Notes: generated by a model from the letters alone, not told the origin. DNA of 64,000 nucleotides from Tenebrio molitor (GCF_963966145.1 NC_091056.1:1674001-1738000), one strand, 5' to 3'. Shown: positions 9,434-20,250, counted from the first letter of the stretch. Made by a program: numbers and translations.

Positions 9434-10374
9434 TGATAATATGTTACTTCGGTGAGTTTACTTCCCAGTTAATCGTGGCATTTGTATTTTCGTTCCTGAA
9501 CTTTCTGCCAGATTTTCTACCGACTTAAAAATATTTCCGAATTTTTGTTCTGCATTTTCTCGAATTCTCTTAACAACTGAAACTGTATTTTCAGCATTAT
9601 TTACTGCTGAAGCAAGGTCAGTATCTGCGGATTGTAACGTTTTACAAAGTGGTAAAGAATATGCGAGAAGCTTTTCTGCACACAAGAGTGAAATTATATA
9701 GTCCGATTGAAGAGCAGCATTTTGTAAAATAAAAGCGCCAGATGAAGACTCTTTATCATCCCATAATTTTATTTTTTCTAATGCAGCAACTACTGGATGA
9801 TACAACTCAGTCATAATTAATACCGCATCATGACACTGAATCCACCTCGTTGCACATAAGGCCTTTAATGTAGTTTTATTTGCTTCCGGTGTAAGATTAC
9901 TGATGCTCTCTAAAAGGACCAACTGACGTTTAGGAGTATTGAAGAATGTATAAATTTTTTCAGTGATACCAAAACAATTACGATTTGAAGATACTTCGGG
10001 AGAATTTGATATAGCTAAATTTAAACTAGGTATGGGAAACACAATGTACGTAAAGGGCTGTTCGATATTTTTCAGTAATATAAGCCTGAGTCCCTTTAAA
10101 TTTACCGCTCATTGCAGCAACACCGTCATAGCCTTGTCCACGTAAAAATTCTTCTTCTATGTAACATTCTTGTAATCCTCGTAGAAGGGTGCTTGTTAAA
10201 TGTTTACCAGTTAATGATTCCAGTAGCATAAACTGCAAGAATTGTTCATATATTTTATACTCACTGTCAACTTTTTTTACGTATCGCACACATAAAGAGA
10301 ATTGCTCTTTTGACAAAATGTCAATAGTTTCATCAGCTAAAACTGTAAAACACTTGGCACTATTAACTTTAAAA
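9434..10374 (-). pseudogene. hAT-1 transposase, middle part (ZMYM1-like)
   Basis: Minus-strand frames read CFTVLADETIDILSKEQFSL (first catalytic Asp), GQGYDGVAAMSGKFKGTQA (second catalytic region), and YVHCVSHT followed after a frameshift near 10035 by LNLAISNSP. They continue to ALCATRWIQCHDAV and the end block MPRLTGK. This is a DUF4371/ZMYM1-like hAT transposase. The frame stops at 9434, where another transposon end begins, so the C-terminal dimerisation domain is absent. Its upstream part lies beyond LINE-1 at 13976-14330. A hAT transposase cuts and pastes its element, leaving an 8-bp target duplication. Confidence 0.85.
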
Positions 10375-10450
10375 AAAAAAAATTTAAAAATTTTATACCA
10401 AAATGAGTAGAGCTTATAAAGCTATTTTACTCAGAGATAAGAAAATGATT

Positions 10451-13261
10451 TTACCAACCGAAATGATCATCCAGGCGATTCTTAAATATATTTACACTCT
10501 CAGACTCAATAAGTTGTATAGGAAGCATGTTCCAGTAGTTAACAACGCGCACAGATAGGAAATTTTGCCTGACAGTCGCTCTATATTGTGCAGTGGTCAA
10601 AGTTAGCCCATGTCCTCGAAGCCTGTCGTCACGTCGTAGTTCAAAAAAAGTGACATCGCCGCCTAGCTTTAGAACCTTAAAAGTGTAAATTAGGTCACCT
10701 CTTAGTCTACGATTAGACAAGGAAATTAGATTCATTGTACTTAATCTATCGCTATAGCTAGGTCGTCGGTATCCAAAACACCATCTCGTGAACCTACGCT
10801 GAACCCTCTCGTAAACCTCCAGATCCTGTAATCTGTCAGGGAACCAGACCGGATGGGCAAACTCTAGGACTGGCCTGACAAAAATCTTGAACAACTTGGA
10901 CATCAACGGTAAATTTGATTTGGTGAAGCACTGATGCAGAATGTACATACGCGAGTTGACCTTCCTGACTTGTTTCGAGATGTGATTGGCCCACGTCAAA
11001 TTCCCACTTACAACCACACCCAAATCATTGTGTTCCAGCACGGCAAGTAGACGTACACCGTCAATGTGATAGGACGTACCAGTATTTTTTTTGCCAATAT
11101 GAAGTACCACACATTTATTCTTGTTTAAAGGTAAACCCCAACTTTCACTCCAACACAAGACCTTGTTCAAATCCTCTTGCAACGTAAATGAATTATCCGT
11201 ATCGTTATATAATTTAATGTCATCAGCGAACATCGCACAAGGCGAGAGAAATAAGTCAGGAATATCGGCGGTATATAACAAGAACAACTTGGGACCCAAT
11301 ACAGAACCTTGTGGAACCCCACTTAAAACGTCAAAGAAGTCACTAAGAACTCCATTTACTTTAACGGCAAATTTACGATCGGAAAGAAAATGTGTGATCC
11401 ACGCAAGGAGTCGTCCACTAATGCCATGCGTCTTCAATTTGGTAATCAATAAGTTTATTGGGACTTTATCGAAAGCCTTGGCAAAATCTAAGTAAACCAC
11501 ATCAACACTCTTACCCAGATCAACAAGGGAAGACCAATCGTTCAGACAAGACAACAAATTTGTTTCAACAGATTTTCCCTTCGTGAAACCATATTGCTCC
11601 TTCGGTATAATTGCAAACTCCGAGGTAAAACTGTCAAGCCTGTCAACTATTATGGACTCCATGATTTTGACCACCGAGGAAGTCAAGCTTATGGGCCTAT
11701 AATTATTCGCCTCCAATCTATTACCGCTTTTGTGAATGGGAGTAATGTACGCAGTTCTCCAGTCGCAAGGTAACGTAGATGAGTGGAACGACTGTTCCAT
11801 TAGAAGACTCAACGGGAAAGACAATGGATGACTACAGTTTCTCAGAATAGAAGGTGAGATATTGTCAGGACCAGGGCAAGCCGTGGGCTTTATCGTTTGA
11901 AGCTTTCTAAGTATGGACTCACGATCGAAACTAACATCAGTAATTATCCGTCCAGGTGTAACTTCGTGATCAGGTAACTTAGACTGACTCAAGGTGTGAT
12001 TATAAATATGAGAAAAGGTGTGAGCAAATAGATTCGCAGTTTCATAATCCGAGGTAGTTAATGTGTCGTCCGCACGTTTTAGTCTAAATTCTTTGGCTTC
12101 AATGGCCAGAACGCGTCTGACAAACTTAAAGAGTGATTTAGAATTATCAGAGTTTACTATGCGTTCCTCGTAACCCTTTTTAGCTAGTTTTATTTGTTTT
12201 GATAGGGTGTTAGACAGCTTTCTGTGAGATTCATAATCCTCAATGGATAAGGATCTTCTAAACTTTTGCCATAGAGATTTTTTTTGCCCTATTAATGCGA
12301 AAATTTTGGGATTCAACCAAGGCTTCGAAGGATTAGTTATGTACGTTTTGGAAACTGAACACTTGATCTGCCATATGAGCAACATATTGCGAAACTTAAG
12401 CCAGTTATCGTCCAAAGAGTCAGAAGAAAGCTCGTTTTCCCAGTCAACTGATGAAAGCAAATGATTGAGCTTATCAAAATCGAGGAATGTTTTCGTAACA
12501 GATGTTTTCTTAGGGGAGATGCTGATGGCAACTTGGATATTAAACTCTAGCAGAACATGATCGGATTTCCCCACCGGTGGTAGATAATTCAGGTTAGTCG
12601 CAAGATCAGGATTAGAAATTAAAATTAAATCAAGCAGACTAGGGTTTTGTCCACTTCTAAACCGAGTGCATTCCTGAACAAATTGCGTAGCATGAGTGTT
12701 CAGTAGAAAATCAACCAGAGGAGCACCTGCAGAAGAAAACCGGGAATCAAAACAAAGAGGCCACGTCAGGTTTGGTAAATTGAAATCGCCAGCTACAATA
12801 ACATTTTTATATTTAAGAAACAGATTGGTGAGGAAAAGAAATATCTCGTGGTCACATTCTATAAGGGAGTTCGGCGGACGATAGACACACCCGATAACCA
12901 ATGAAAAGTTATTTAAGGTTATCAACAAAAATATTCCCTCGGAACTGTGAAAAGTGCACGGCAGTATATTGACCTTAAACTGACAGAAAACCGAGTCCAT
13001 AAGGTAAACGCAAACACCTCCACCCCTGGAACCGACTCTATCACGACGATAGACGGTGTAGCCCGGTAGGTTGACAAGAGAGTCGTCGTGATACTCACTA
13101 AGCCACGTCTCAGTAACCAAGACAATATGGGGCGAACCAGAAAGTACATTAGTTAGGAGCTCGTCAAATTTAGCTACCAAACTATTTAAGTTTGAATAAT
13201 AACAATTCCAGTTGTTGAGACATGACAGAGGATTTCCACAAGAATTCGGCACTCGGGACAA
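10451..13261 (-). CDS. LINE-1 ORF2: AP-endonuclease and reverse transcriptase
   Basis: This is a 936-codon open frame. The endonuclease is N-terminal: NLNSL (25-29), TETWL (50-54), GGGVCVYL (80-87), AGDFNLPNL (157-165) and SDHVLL (233-238). The reverse transcriptase follows: PGPDNIS (464-470), NNYRPISL (519-526), LDFAKAFD (591-598), GVPQGSVLGP (648-657) and the active-site FADD (678-681), then the thumb with PVLEFAHPVW. The frame ends in a short C-terminal domain. The protein nicks target DNA and primes cDNA synthesis from the nick. There is no upstream ATG; the first possible start is TTG, nine bases after the ORF1 stop and in the same frame. ORF2 may therefore be made by readthrough or re-initiation. 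Confidence 0.92.
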   Translation of the reverse strand: MSRVPNSCGNPLSCLNNWNCYYSNLNSLVAKFDELLTNVLSGSPHIVLVTETWLSEYHDDSLVNLPGYTVYRRDRVGSRGGGVCVYLMDSVFCQFKVNILPCTFHSSEGIFLLITLNNFSLVIGCVYRPPNSLIECDHEIFLFLTNLFLKYKNVIVAGDFNLPNLTWPLCFDSRFSSAGAPLVDFLLNTHATQFVQECTRFRSGQNPSLLDLILISNPDLATNLNYLPPVGKSDHVLLEFNIQVAISISPKKTSVTKTFLDFDKLNHLLSSVDWENELSSDSLDDNWLKFRNMLLIWQIKCSVSKTYITNPSKPWLNPKIFALIGQKKSLWQKFRRSLSIEDYESHRKLSNTLSKQIKLAKKGYEERIVNSDNSKSLFKFVRRVLAIEAKEFRLKRADDTLTTSDYETANLFAHTFSHIYNHTLSQSKLPDHEVTPGRIITDVSFDRESILRKLQTIKPTACPGPDNISPSILRNCSHPLSFPLSLLMEQSFHSSTLPCDWRTAYITPIHKSGNRLEANNYRPISLTSSVVKIMESIIVDRLDSFTSEFAIIPKEQYGFTKGKSVETNLLSCLNDWSSLVDLGKSVDVVYLDFAKAFDKVPINLLITKLKTHGISGRLLAWITHFLSDRKFAVKVNGVLSDFFDVLSGVPQGSVLGPKLFLLYTADIPDLFLSPCAMFADDIKLYNDTDNSFTLQEDLNKVLCWSESWGLPLNKNKCVVLHIGKKNTGTSYHIDGVRLLAVLEHNDLGVVVSGNLTWANHISKQVRKVNSRMYILHQCFTKSNLPLMSKLFKIFVRPVLEFAHPVWFPDRLQDLEVYERVQRRFTRWCFGYRRPSYSDRLSTMNLISLSNRRLRGDLIYTFKVLKLGGDVTFFELRRDDRLRGHGLTLTTAQYRATVRQNFLSVRVVNYWNMLPIQLIESESVNIFKNRLDDHFGW

Positions 13262-13267
13262 TGGTTG

Positions 13268-13960
13268 CTATCGGACAGCGAGGATGTCTTGCTTTAGCTT
13301 GTCTATGGAAGTCCTGTAAGCGGGACACCCAGTATCCCAAGCAGCATGTGCTACATCAAGGTTCAGATTTTTAGATTTATTTAAACGGACACAGTTGATG
13401 CATTTCAGGGTCTCGGACTTGCAGGACTTCACTTCATGATCCAAAGAGCACCTGGGACAAGAGCGAACGTTAGAGCAGCTTCGCGAAGAGTGGTTGAAAT
13501 CGTTGCAATTGAAACAGCGACTCACCTCTAAAGCATCGTAAACCACACAGTGGTCGTAGCCCACAACAAGTCCACCTCGCTTCATAACAGTTTCGTAAGC
13601 AAGACGATCAATTTCCAGAATAGCTTGAAAAACATCCGGCCTTTTCTTGGTGGGAAAAACTCTAATAACACGACAGTGAGAATCTAGATTAAATAGAGAA
13701 CCATTCATTTTGACAACGTACTCCACAAGGCTAGCGTAGTCTTCATCAGAATAATTTTGAGTGAGACCCACAATTTTAATTCGCGGATTTAATCCCTTTA
13801 CTTCACTAACGACATAATTTTCTACAAGTTTCTCAGTAGCAATGTTCTTTAAGCGCACATGATCTTCAGAAGACGAACAACCGACCAGTACACCCCCACC
13901 GCGTAAATCTTTTACTTTCCTAATGTGTAACTGCGAGTCCAGCGGATTTCTATTTCTATT
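13268..13960 (-). CDS. LINE-1 ORF1 C-terminal part with CCHC knuckles
   Basis: The frame encodes a nucleic-acid-binding ORF1 beginning near LHIRKVKDLRGGGVLVG. An RRM-like fold region follows (RVFPTKKRPDVFQAILEID), then cysteine knuckles CFNCNDFNHSSRSC, CPRCSLDHEVKSC and CINC, and the end block YRTSIDKLKQDIL. The open frame extends upstream to about 14053, but the residues before roughly 13970 match the hAT-1 target (NQIIDSCDVIIKK) rather than the LINE, so the true LINE part begins near 13960-13975. It ends at TAG (13268-13270) followed by CAA, in frame with ORF2. ORF1 proteins coat the LINE RNA as a chaperone. Confidence 0.85.
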   Translation of the reverse strand, partial: NRNRNPLDSQLHIRKVKDLRGGGVLVGCSSSEDHVRLKNIATEKLVENYVVSEVKGLNPRIKIVGLTQNYSDEDYASLVEYVVKMNGSLFNLDSHCRVIRVFPTKKRPDVFQAILEIDRLAYETVMKRGGLVVGYDHCVVYDALEVSRCFNCNDFNHSSRSCSNVRSCPRCSLDHEVKSCKSETLKCINCVRLNKSKNLNLDVAHAAWDTGCPAYRTSIDKLKQDILAVR

Positions 13961-13975
13961 TTTTTTAATGATTAC

Positions 13976-14330
13976 ATCACAACTGTCTATGATTTGGTTT
14001 TGTATACTCCAAATTATATGTAGCATTTTTTCCACATGTTTCAAAATGTTTCTTTAATATGTTATCACCAGCTTCAATCCTTGCTCTTAGCAGTGCCCGA
14101 AAGTTTCCCTCATTGTTTTGAGGTTCGTCAAGGATGTCAAACTCCCCATAATCTCTATGTCCTCTAAGTGCAATTCCTTGTCTTCCACATAAAATAACTG
14201 TTTAGATTGTAGGTCTAGGTTTTTCTTGATTTTCCTGAATCTTGAGAATTGTGTTTTTAGAATACAGTTTTTCCGCTCTGCGGCCGAGGTGTAGTTTTTA
14301 GTTAGTCTTGTCCGACTCCACAAGGCAGAT
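13976..14330 (-). pseudogene. hAT-1 transposase, N-proximal part
   Basis: In the minus strand the frame reads CGRQGIALRGHRDYGEFDIL, then FRALLRARIEAGDNILKKHF, then ETCGKNATYN. After a frameshift it reads IQNQIIDSCDVIIKK. This is the conserved block immediately before the ADETxD motif in ZMYM1/DUF4371-type hAT transposases, and that motif resumes at 10374 on the far side of LINE-1. An in-frame stop precedes the ILCGRQG block. A zinc-finger N-terminus is not recognisable. Together with 9434-10374 this shows one hAT split by the LINE. Confidence 0.85.
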
Positions 14331-14419
14331 ATTTCCGTGTTGATTTTGTGATTTAAGCTAAAATTTTGTGAAAATGCCGAGTTTATTTTCGAATAGTGAA
14401 TAAATAGATAGTGTGTTGG

Positions 14420-14663
14420 TGTGTGGTGAAGCGTCGGGGTGCTCCGCGAGTCCAGAGAATTTCCGTGCTACTTCTTGTGGGGCTACATATACCAATATTC
14501 GATCCCAATTGACACAATTGAAGTTTTAAGAAAACAGGTGGAAAATGCTGCCACAACAATTCGCAATAAGAGAGGAATGCTGAAAAATGTGGAAGAATCA
14601 TTTCGTCGGCGCCTTCATTATTGTATTGACAATAACGGCGGTCACTTTGAACACTTCTTGTAA
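14420..14663 (+). pseudogene. Tc1/mariner-like transposase C-terminus
   Basis: The plus strand encodes YFLWGYIYQYSIPID, then VEESFRRRLHYCIDNNGGHF and EHFL followed by a stop. This is the characteristic C-terminus of insect DUF4817-type mariner-like transposases, in which the DFFLWG block holds the last catalytic acid (here changed to CYFLWG). The N-terminal two thirds are missing. It lies between the hAT-1 coding part and a hAT-type terminal repeat, so it probably inserted into the hAT-1 leader. Confidence 0.7.
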
Positions 14664-14685
14664 TGGTTAGTGATTACTGGTTACT

Positions 14686-14720
14686 CTGCTCCGCGAACTG
14701 AAAAAGTTGGGGAACCCCTG
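14686..14720 (-). repeat. hAT-type terminal inverted repeat, probably hAT-1 5' end
   Basis: The minus strand from 14720 reads CAGGGGTTCCCCAAC, followed by a continuation to GCGGAGCAG, a classic hAT terminus. The next bases outward, CTCTAATT, would be the 8-bp target duplication. Its position upstream of the hAT-1 coding region suggests the 5' end of that element. The matching 3' end was lost when another element inserted at 9433. Confidence 0.6.
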
Positions 14721-14734
14721 CTCTAATTATTTAT

Positions 14735-15145
14735 AATAATAATAATAGACTTTATTTCTCAAAAAAACAAAGATAATACATATCAAAATAAAAAAGTATC
14801 CTATTAAAAGGTGAGAAATATGAGGCAGAGTCAAGCTATAGCTACTCCACTCAACCTCCATAATAAAAGGAAAAGGAAAAATAGACTATATACATAATTA
14901 TACTTATCTACAAAGTTATTTGAAAGACATAAGAAGAAAAAGAAAGTGCAAGTTAAATTCAGATAACAATTAAAGGCCACGACATATGGATAATAAAATT
15001 AAGCAGATGAATGTACATTACTGATTAAGAGTAGATAAATCTAGTAAATGGGCCTTATATTTTTTCTTGAATTTCTTTTGATCCAGAGATCTTAGATCTC
15101 TGGGAACATCGTTGTATAACAATATTGTATCCGAATAGGTTCGAT
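14735..15145 (-). mobile_element. 3' scrap of a LINE with (TAA)n tail
   Basis: On the minus strand a short frame reads TYSDTILLYNDVPRDLRSL, then FKKKYKAHLLDLSTLNQ and a stop, the typical last 40 residues of an I/CR1-like LINE ORF2. It is followed by an untranslated region and a TAATAATAATAA tail at 14732-14745. Nothing upstream of this C-terminus remains. Confidence 0.6.
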
Positions 15146-17400
15146 AAATTAAGAATTTTAATTAAAAATAATTTCAAGGAAATATTTTAAATACCGTTCA
15201 TTTGCGACGGAAATGCTGGTCAGTTGTAAATTTTATTGTTGCTTTGTTCACAAGAGTGGCACCACACTCCTCAAGTGAAATCTGCCAACCTTTCTTTGAA
15301 AATGCAGGTACGCGTCTGGGGCAAAACATAGCCCAAGGGGAACAAGTGTTCAGGGGAAAAGAAGCGTTGCAATAAATTTACTGTAATTACATGTTCGACA
15401 ATTTGGGTGGTCTAGTTAAAATCAGGGGATAATTGAATTAATGAATTTGAAGTTAGCAGGTTTCAAATTGAGAGAACAACAAAATTAATGTTCATTAGGT
15501 TAATTTACCTTTTTTAGCATTCTTAAATTTGTGGCATATTTGTAATTAAAGGGAGAGAATTGCAAATTAAAAACAGAGCGCTTTATCGTAGAAAAGAACT
15601 AGAATCGTTTGCACTTTTAGTTAGAAAAGTAACAAAGCAAAGTAGAAAGGGAGTCGGTAGAAAACACAGAGGACCGGGTAACGGTAAAGCCAGGTAATCG
15701 TAGAAATCAGACGTGTGAGTGAGAGAGAGAGAATGAAATTTACGAAGTAATTATTAATTAGAACGGTTTTGGGGAATCAAACCAATGTAGAACAATTTTT
15801 AGAAGTAGCAGTTACGTAATAGCGTTTCAAGCCCAATTTAGGTTTCAAAATAAGGTTAATTTGTTCTATTTTAATTCTGTTGGTTTCATGTTTATTATGT
15901 TTGTTTCATTTTTATTCTGTTTAATTCTTGGTGCTGATTTTTATTACTGTATAGAGTCGGTAATTCAGTGCTCCTGTTTAATTCTATTTGTTCCATTTTT
16001 AATTGTGTTTGTTTCTTGATCTTGAGGTTTATTATTGTATAGAGTCAGTAATTTAGTGTTCTTTTTCAGAGTTCTAATTCAACAACAAATTATGTACATT
16101 CGGTCTGGTCCTAACAAAAGTCTAAATTTAAACATTTAAATTAATGGTGGAAAACGGAGACTGTAATTTCAAAAGTTCTAGAGATATCGAAAGGGTGTCG
16201 CGGTCGGCGTAAAGTAGAATCGAGCTGATTGGTCACTTTGGTCAAGTACGGGTTGCGAAAGTGGGGTGCGCCAGAAATGATAAAACCGATTGCGGGACGG
16301 AAAACAAGGCTTTTTTGATTCACTCGGGGTTTGATCTCCAAAGTAGCCGGAGGTACGTTCAGTACTTCCAGCAGCCATTTTGTGACCAAGTGCTTAACAT
16401 TTACAAGGTAAATTATTTCTCTAATTCTGGTACATTATTTGTAGTCGTGATTTAATTAGTCAACCAGCATTTAGTTCTTTATCGTTCTAAAGTAAAGATT
16501 ATATTATTTTCGTGAGTATCGGATGACCACGTGACTTTTTAGAATCTTGTATTAATTTCTTTATCGCGAAGTATGTGATCTTCTTGCATTTACCGATTGG
16601 GGAAACGTGCTCTCGACAAGTTTAAATCATTAAAAAAAGGGGGACATCTTAATTCATTATTCGTCGCTTTGGGACTTTCTCTCGGTCGAGGGAAGCTACC
16701 GCCAGTGTCCATCGTTCTCAATTAGCTGTTGGTCCGGCGTAGAGCACAAAGAGCCATCGCCAAATTTAGATGGATAGTGACCCTTTAGGTACAGCTGACA
16801 CGTGAAGAGAGGTACCCTTGTAAGTCTGTTAGAACCTTTTTTCCCTTTTATTTTACCCTATTAGACCAGGCTAGACTGAGAGGTTCCAGGGCATCGCGTC
16901 GGGTTCAATTTAATTGGGGTAATTGAAATGTAAATCGGATCACATAGTTCGCATCTCAAACTTCCATAATGCTGTTCGCGCCAGAAACTTCTGTATTTGC
17001 CAAGCGTAGTCATTTATTCATGAGTCAGGTCTCAATTCGAGGGCCGCGAGTCAAATCTCATTAGGTCAAATTTCCACCAACTTCTGTTATCAAATTCATG
17101 TATTTATTTCTATAATTTGTTGGGACCAAACGCCACCACACTCGATTATTTGTTAAATAAAATGTAAGTGAAGTGTGCTCAATCGTTTTAATTCTATTTT
17201 TTGGAAAACCTCCGAAGGTACGGCCTCTCGTTAGAACCTAATTAAACAAAATAAAAATAAAACACAACGTAGGATCCATAAACATTTCTTTTCTCATTAT
17301 TTTTGTTTCGTATTTTTCCGCAAAATTTCATCCGAGGGAATGCGGCAACCAACAATACCCCAAATGAGGGAGAAAAAAAATCATCGAGGAAAAGTCAAGG
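15146..17400. other. 2.2 kb without recognised gene; moderately repetitive
   Basis: No protein similarity was recognised on either strand. An imperfect direct repeat of about 45 bp (TATAGAGTC, GTAATT, AGTG blocks) lies at 15935-15980 and 16023-16067. The stretch 16140-17250 is less AT-rich and contains a donor-like TTTACAAG|GTAAAT near 16408. It could be an untranslated or LTR-type region of a retroelement, but no paired LTR was found. Confidence 0.4.
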
Positions 17401-17411
17401 AAGTCGAAAGG

Positions 17412-18965
17412 TTACAATATGGCGTTATAGCTAAAAGACCTCTTAAACATGGTTGTCGAATGAATCGGAATTGTTAAGGCAGATTTGCGTCTGATATTGA
17501 CATTATGAACCTCAAAGCGTCTTATGAAATTGCAAGACACAGGCAACTGGTTTGCTGGAGTTGATAGAATTTTATGAACGATAATACATAAGTGTAGTTT
17601 CCTGCGTTCATACATATTTAACCACTGTAGGCCACGCAAGTGTGGTGTTATATGTTCAAATTTACGGACACCACAAATATAGCGGCAACATGCATTTTGG
17701 ATACGTTCTACCCGAAGTTTATCTGAAATGTCTAGACATGGGCCATATACATAGTCACAATAATTGAAATGTGACAGAACTAGTGACTCGCACAGTTGCT
17801 CTTTTAATTTTTGACACAATATGTCTCTAGCAGCATATAATAGTTTTAAACTAGAAAAAGCTTTTTTTAATTAAGTTATTTAAATGTTCCTTAAATCTGA
17901 GTGTTCGGTCAAACACAAGACCTAGGTTTCTTGCGGATTCAACAATGGTACTTCTATGTTTCCAATATTAATTTTAACCAAAGTTTTTAGAAAATTGTAA
18001 TCTTTGTTTTTACAGAACAGAAGAATCTTACATTTAGTTGGATTCAAAGTCAAATTATGTTGAGCGGAAAGGTTGAAGATTGTATTAAGTTCCTCATTGA
18101 TGACTTGAATGTTTAGATCAAATTGTGACCTGTGGAAGGATTTATAAAGTCGGGTATCATCGGCAAACGCTTGTATTTTACACGAATTCACCTGTGTGAG
18201 AATATCGGCGGTGTATAATATAAAAAGCAAGGGTCCTAAGATAGACCCTTGTGGAACGCCCGACGAAATTAACGCTGGCGAAGACTCCTCACTATCAAAA
18301 CGTACTTTGAGGTACCTATCAGACTGCAGTCGGCGCAAAGCCATAGTATTTTAATTTTGCATACAACAAGTCATGACTAATGGTGTCAAAGGCCTTTGAA
18401 AAGTCTAAGAGTACTAAAATGGAAATCATATTTTTATCAAGAGAAAAAATAATGTCGTCCAAAGCGGCCTGAAACCATTTTGTGTTCCAGGTATTAAGTG
18501 ATGCTCATCCACATAGTGACTGATCTGTCGTAGTAGAATTTTTTCAAAAACCTTCGAAAGAGTGGGCAAAATACTTACCATTCGCATGTCAGAGTATTTT
18601 TGTGGTTTGGGACATTTAGGAATGGGACAGCCAATTGCTATTTTCCAATAGTCTGGAAAGGAACTGTTCTGGATGCAGAAATTTATTAAGTGGAGAATAT
18701 ATTTGTCAATATGAGGACTACACAACTTCAACATTTTTAAGTTGACTGCATCGTGTCCAGTAGCATTTGACTAAGTAATTTAGAGTGTCATGAATTACCT
18801 GTTCTGTACACATTGAAAATTCAAAATTACTCGTAGAAGCATTTTCAGAATAACTATTCTTATATTCTTCAACCTTCCCATCACATGTACTAGTATGACA
18901 TTGAACCGAATTAATGAAATGTGATCGCAATTCCTCCACATCTTTCAGATCATGCGGTAACACTG
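17412..18965 (-). pseudogene. LINE-5: decayed reverse transcriptase fragment
   Basis: Four minus-strand pieces in different frames make up an RT. The first pieces read FSMCTEQVIHDTLNYL and YWTRCSQLKNVEVV, then MLKLCSPHIDKYILHLINFC and FPDYWKIAIGCPIPK. The core follows with SGVPQGSILGPLLFILYTAD and the active site AFADDTRLY. The thumb has HFNYCDYVYGPCLD and PHLRGLQWLNMYERRKLHL. The N-terminal endonuclease and ORF1 are missing. At least three frameshifts separate the blocks. It belongs to the jockey/CR1 superfamily but is clearly different from LINE-1, -2 and -4. Confidence 0.85.
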
Positions 18966-19088
18966 AAGGTGAATTTGAATTGAATGATAACTATAAGGTT
19001 TAGGAAAGAAATATATTTAACTATATTGTTGCTATTAACGAGTTCTATTACCAGTTAAAATTAATGTACTTATTTCTGAGGCACGTTG

Positions 19089-19676
19089 TACAGGGTGTTT
19101 TCGAAGTTGAGATGTTCCTTTTAACATGTGATAGTATGCGTTGTTCTAAAGAGTTTTAGCCAAAATCACCTTAGTAAAATGTGTACGACAATGAAGATAC
19201 AATAAGTTAATTTTTTTGAAATTTTTGAAACCGGTCCTGCTCAAATTTGCGCTGATTTGTTAGAAATTAGAATTGACAAAAAAAATCAAATGAGCATGGA
19301 CGTTAATCAAAAATACTGTCAGAGTTGTCATCTAATTAGTTGGAATGGCTTTATCATTACGAAAATAATGAGCTCACAGATATGTTGCTGTATGTATGGC
19401 CAACGTTATCACGTTATCAGAATGCAGCTGCGGCGTCCAGAAAGTACGCAGAGCGATTTCCAGAAAGACACCATCCTGGGCCACGTCAGTTATTAATCTA
19501 GTACAGCGGAGAAATAGACAGGACCGGACTCTAAATTTTAGAAAACAATAAAAATATACAATCAATTATCTCCGTTAATACAAACATTTTGCTAGAAGAT
19601 TTAGGCTAAAATTCTTAAGAATAATGTATAGTATTTCGTGTTACAAGGAACACCTCAACTTCGAAAACACTCTGTA
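19089..19676 (+). mobile_element. TA-flanked mariner MITE with DUF4817-like trace
   Basis: The element runs from CAGGGTGTTTTCG (19091) to its inverse CGAAAACACTCTG (19674), flanked by TA on both sides. The terminal inverted repeats extend about 58 bp. Inside, one plus-strand frame near 19340-19480 reads NNELTDMLLYVWPTLSRYQN, then SRKYAERFPERHHPGPRQLL. This matches the DUF4817 helix-turn-helix found at the N-terminus of insect mariner-like transposases. The catalytic region is gone, so it is a non-autonomous deletion derivative that still shows its parent family. Confidence 0.8.
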
Positions 19677-20250
19677 TATCCCTTTTGGTCACATCTAACC
19701 CGCACCTTATATCCCATTTTTATTGGATTCATCGGCATGTACTGACGTAAACTGGACCTTCCATTGAACCGTATCATTGATTCGTCCACTGATTGATTGA
19801 AAAGAAGTTTTGAAACTTTCAGAGAGTTTATTTAGAAGCGGTCTAATTTTATAAACTATCAAAATTTTGATCTCCTCATTGAGGTTGGGTTCAGGTGAAG
19901 ATTACGAAGTAGCCAACTAAAACGATCCCGCGACATTGCCGAACTGATATAGCTGTCCCTTAGTTCTACTCTTGACGCCCAATAGTCTATATTTCTGGGC
20001 ATTTTCTTTATTCCCATTAGAAGATTTATTGCAAGAAAAATTTAAATTTCTGAAGCCGTTAGGATATTTTGAACGAAATATAAGTTTGTATGAAACACGA
20101 TAGTGTCAATCAAATCCTCTGTAAAAAGATGAATAAATATATTTGAAGGTGTTTCCACGTCCTCCGGGATAACAGGCCCTACTTCTTGTACGAATGCATC
20201 ACAGGCGGTGCAATGTGTTGTATCATTTGTCCAAGTGGACAATGGCACTT
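19677..20250 (-). pseudogene. piggyBac-like transposase fragment (minus)
   Basis: Minus-strand frames read VETPSNIFIHLFTEDLIDTI (the piggyBac N-domain block), then LRDSYISSAMSRDRFSWLLR and NLHLNPTS. After a break comes SVDESMIRFNGRSSLRQYMP, carrying the first catalytic Asp of the DDD triad, and KMGYKVRVRCD. The frame is lost where the mariner MITE ends at 19676 and does not resume beyond 19089. piggyBac transposases excise precisely at TTAA sites; this copy is dead. Confidence 0.82.

Larger units (their letters stand above)
10375..13975 (-). mobile_element. LINE-1: 5'-truncated jockey/CR1/I-like LINE inserted in hAT-1
   Basis: The hAT-1 coding sequence is interrupted between codons that meet at about 13976 and 10374. 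The intervening 3.6 kb is a LINE on the minus strand with a C-terminal ORF1 and a complete ORF2. It ends in an AT-rich 3' tail next to an A/T homopolymer. It starts within ORF1, so it is 5' truncated, as is usual for target-primed integration. ORF2 has no frameshift or stop, which makes this one of the youngest insertions in the window. Confidence 0.88.

Noticed and set aside
14087..14323. Minus-strand 78-codon frame
   Set aside because: The overlapping frame encodes the conserved hAT block CGRQGIALRGHRD; this one is a shadow.
16141..16389. Overlapping minus-strand frames of 66 and 82 codons
   Set aside because: Two frames open over the same bases on one strand, no known motif; likely chance.
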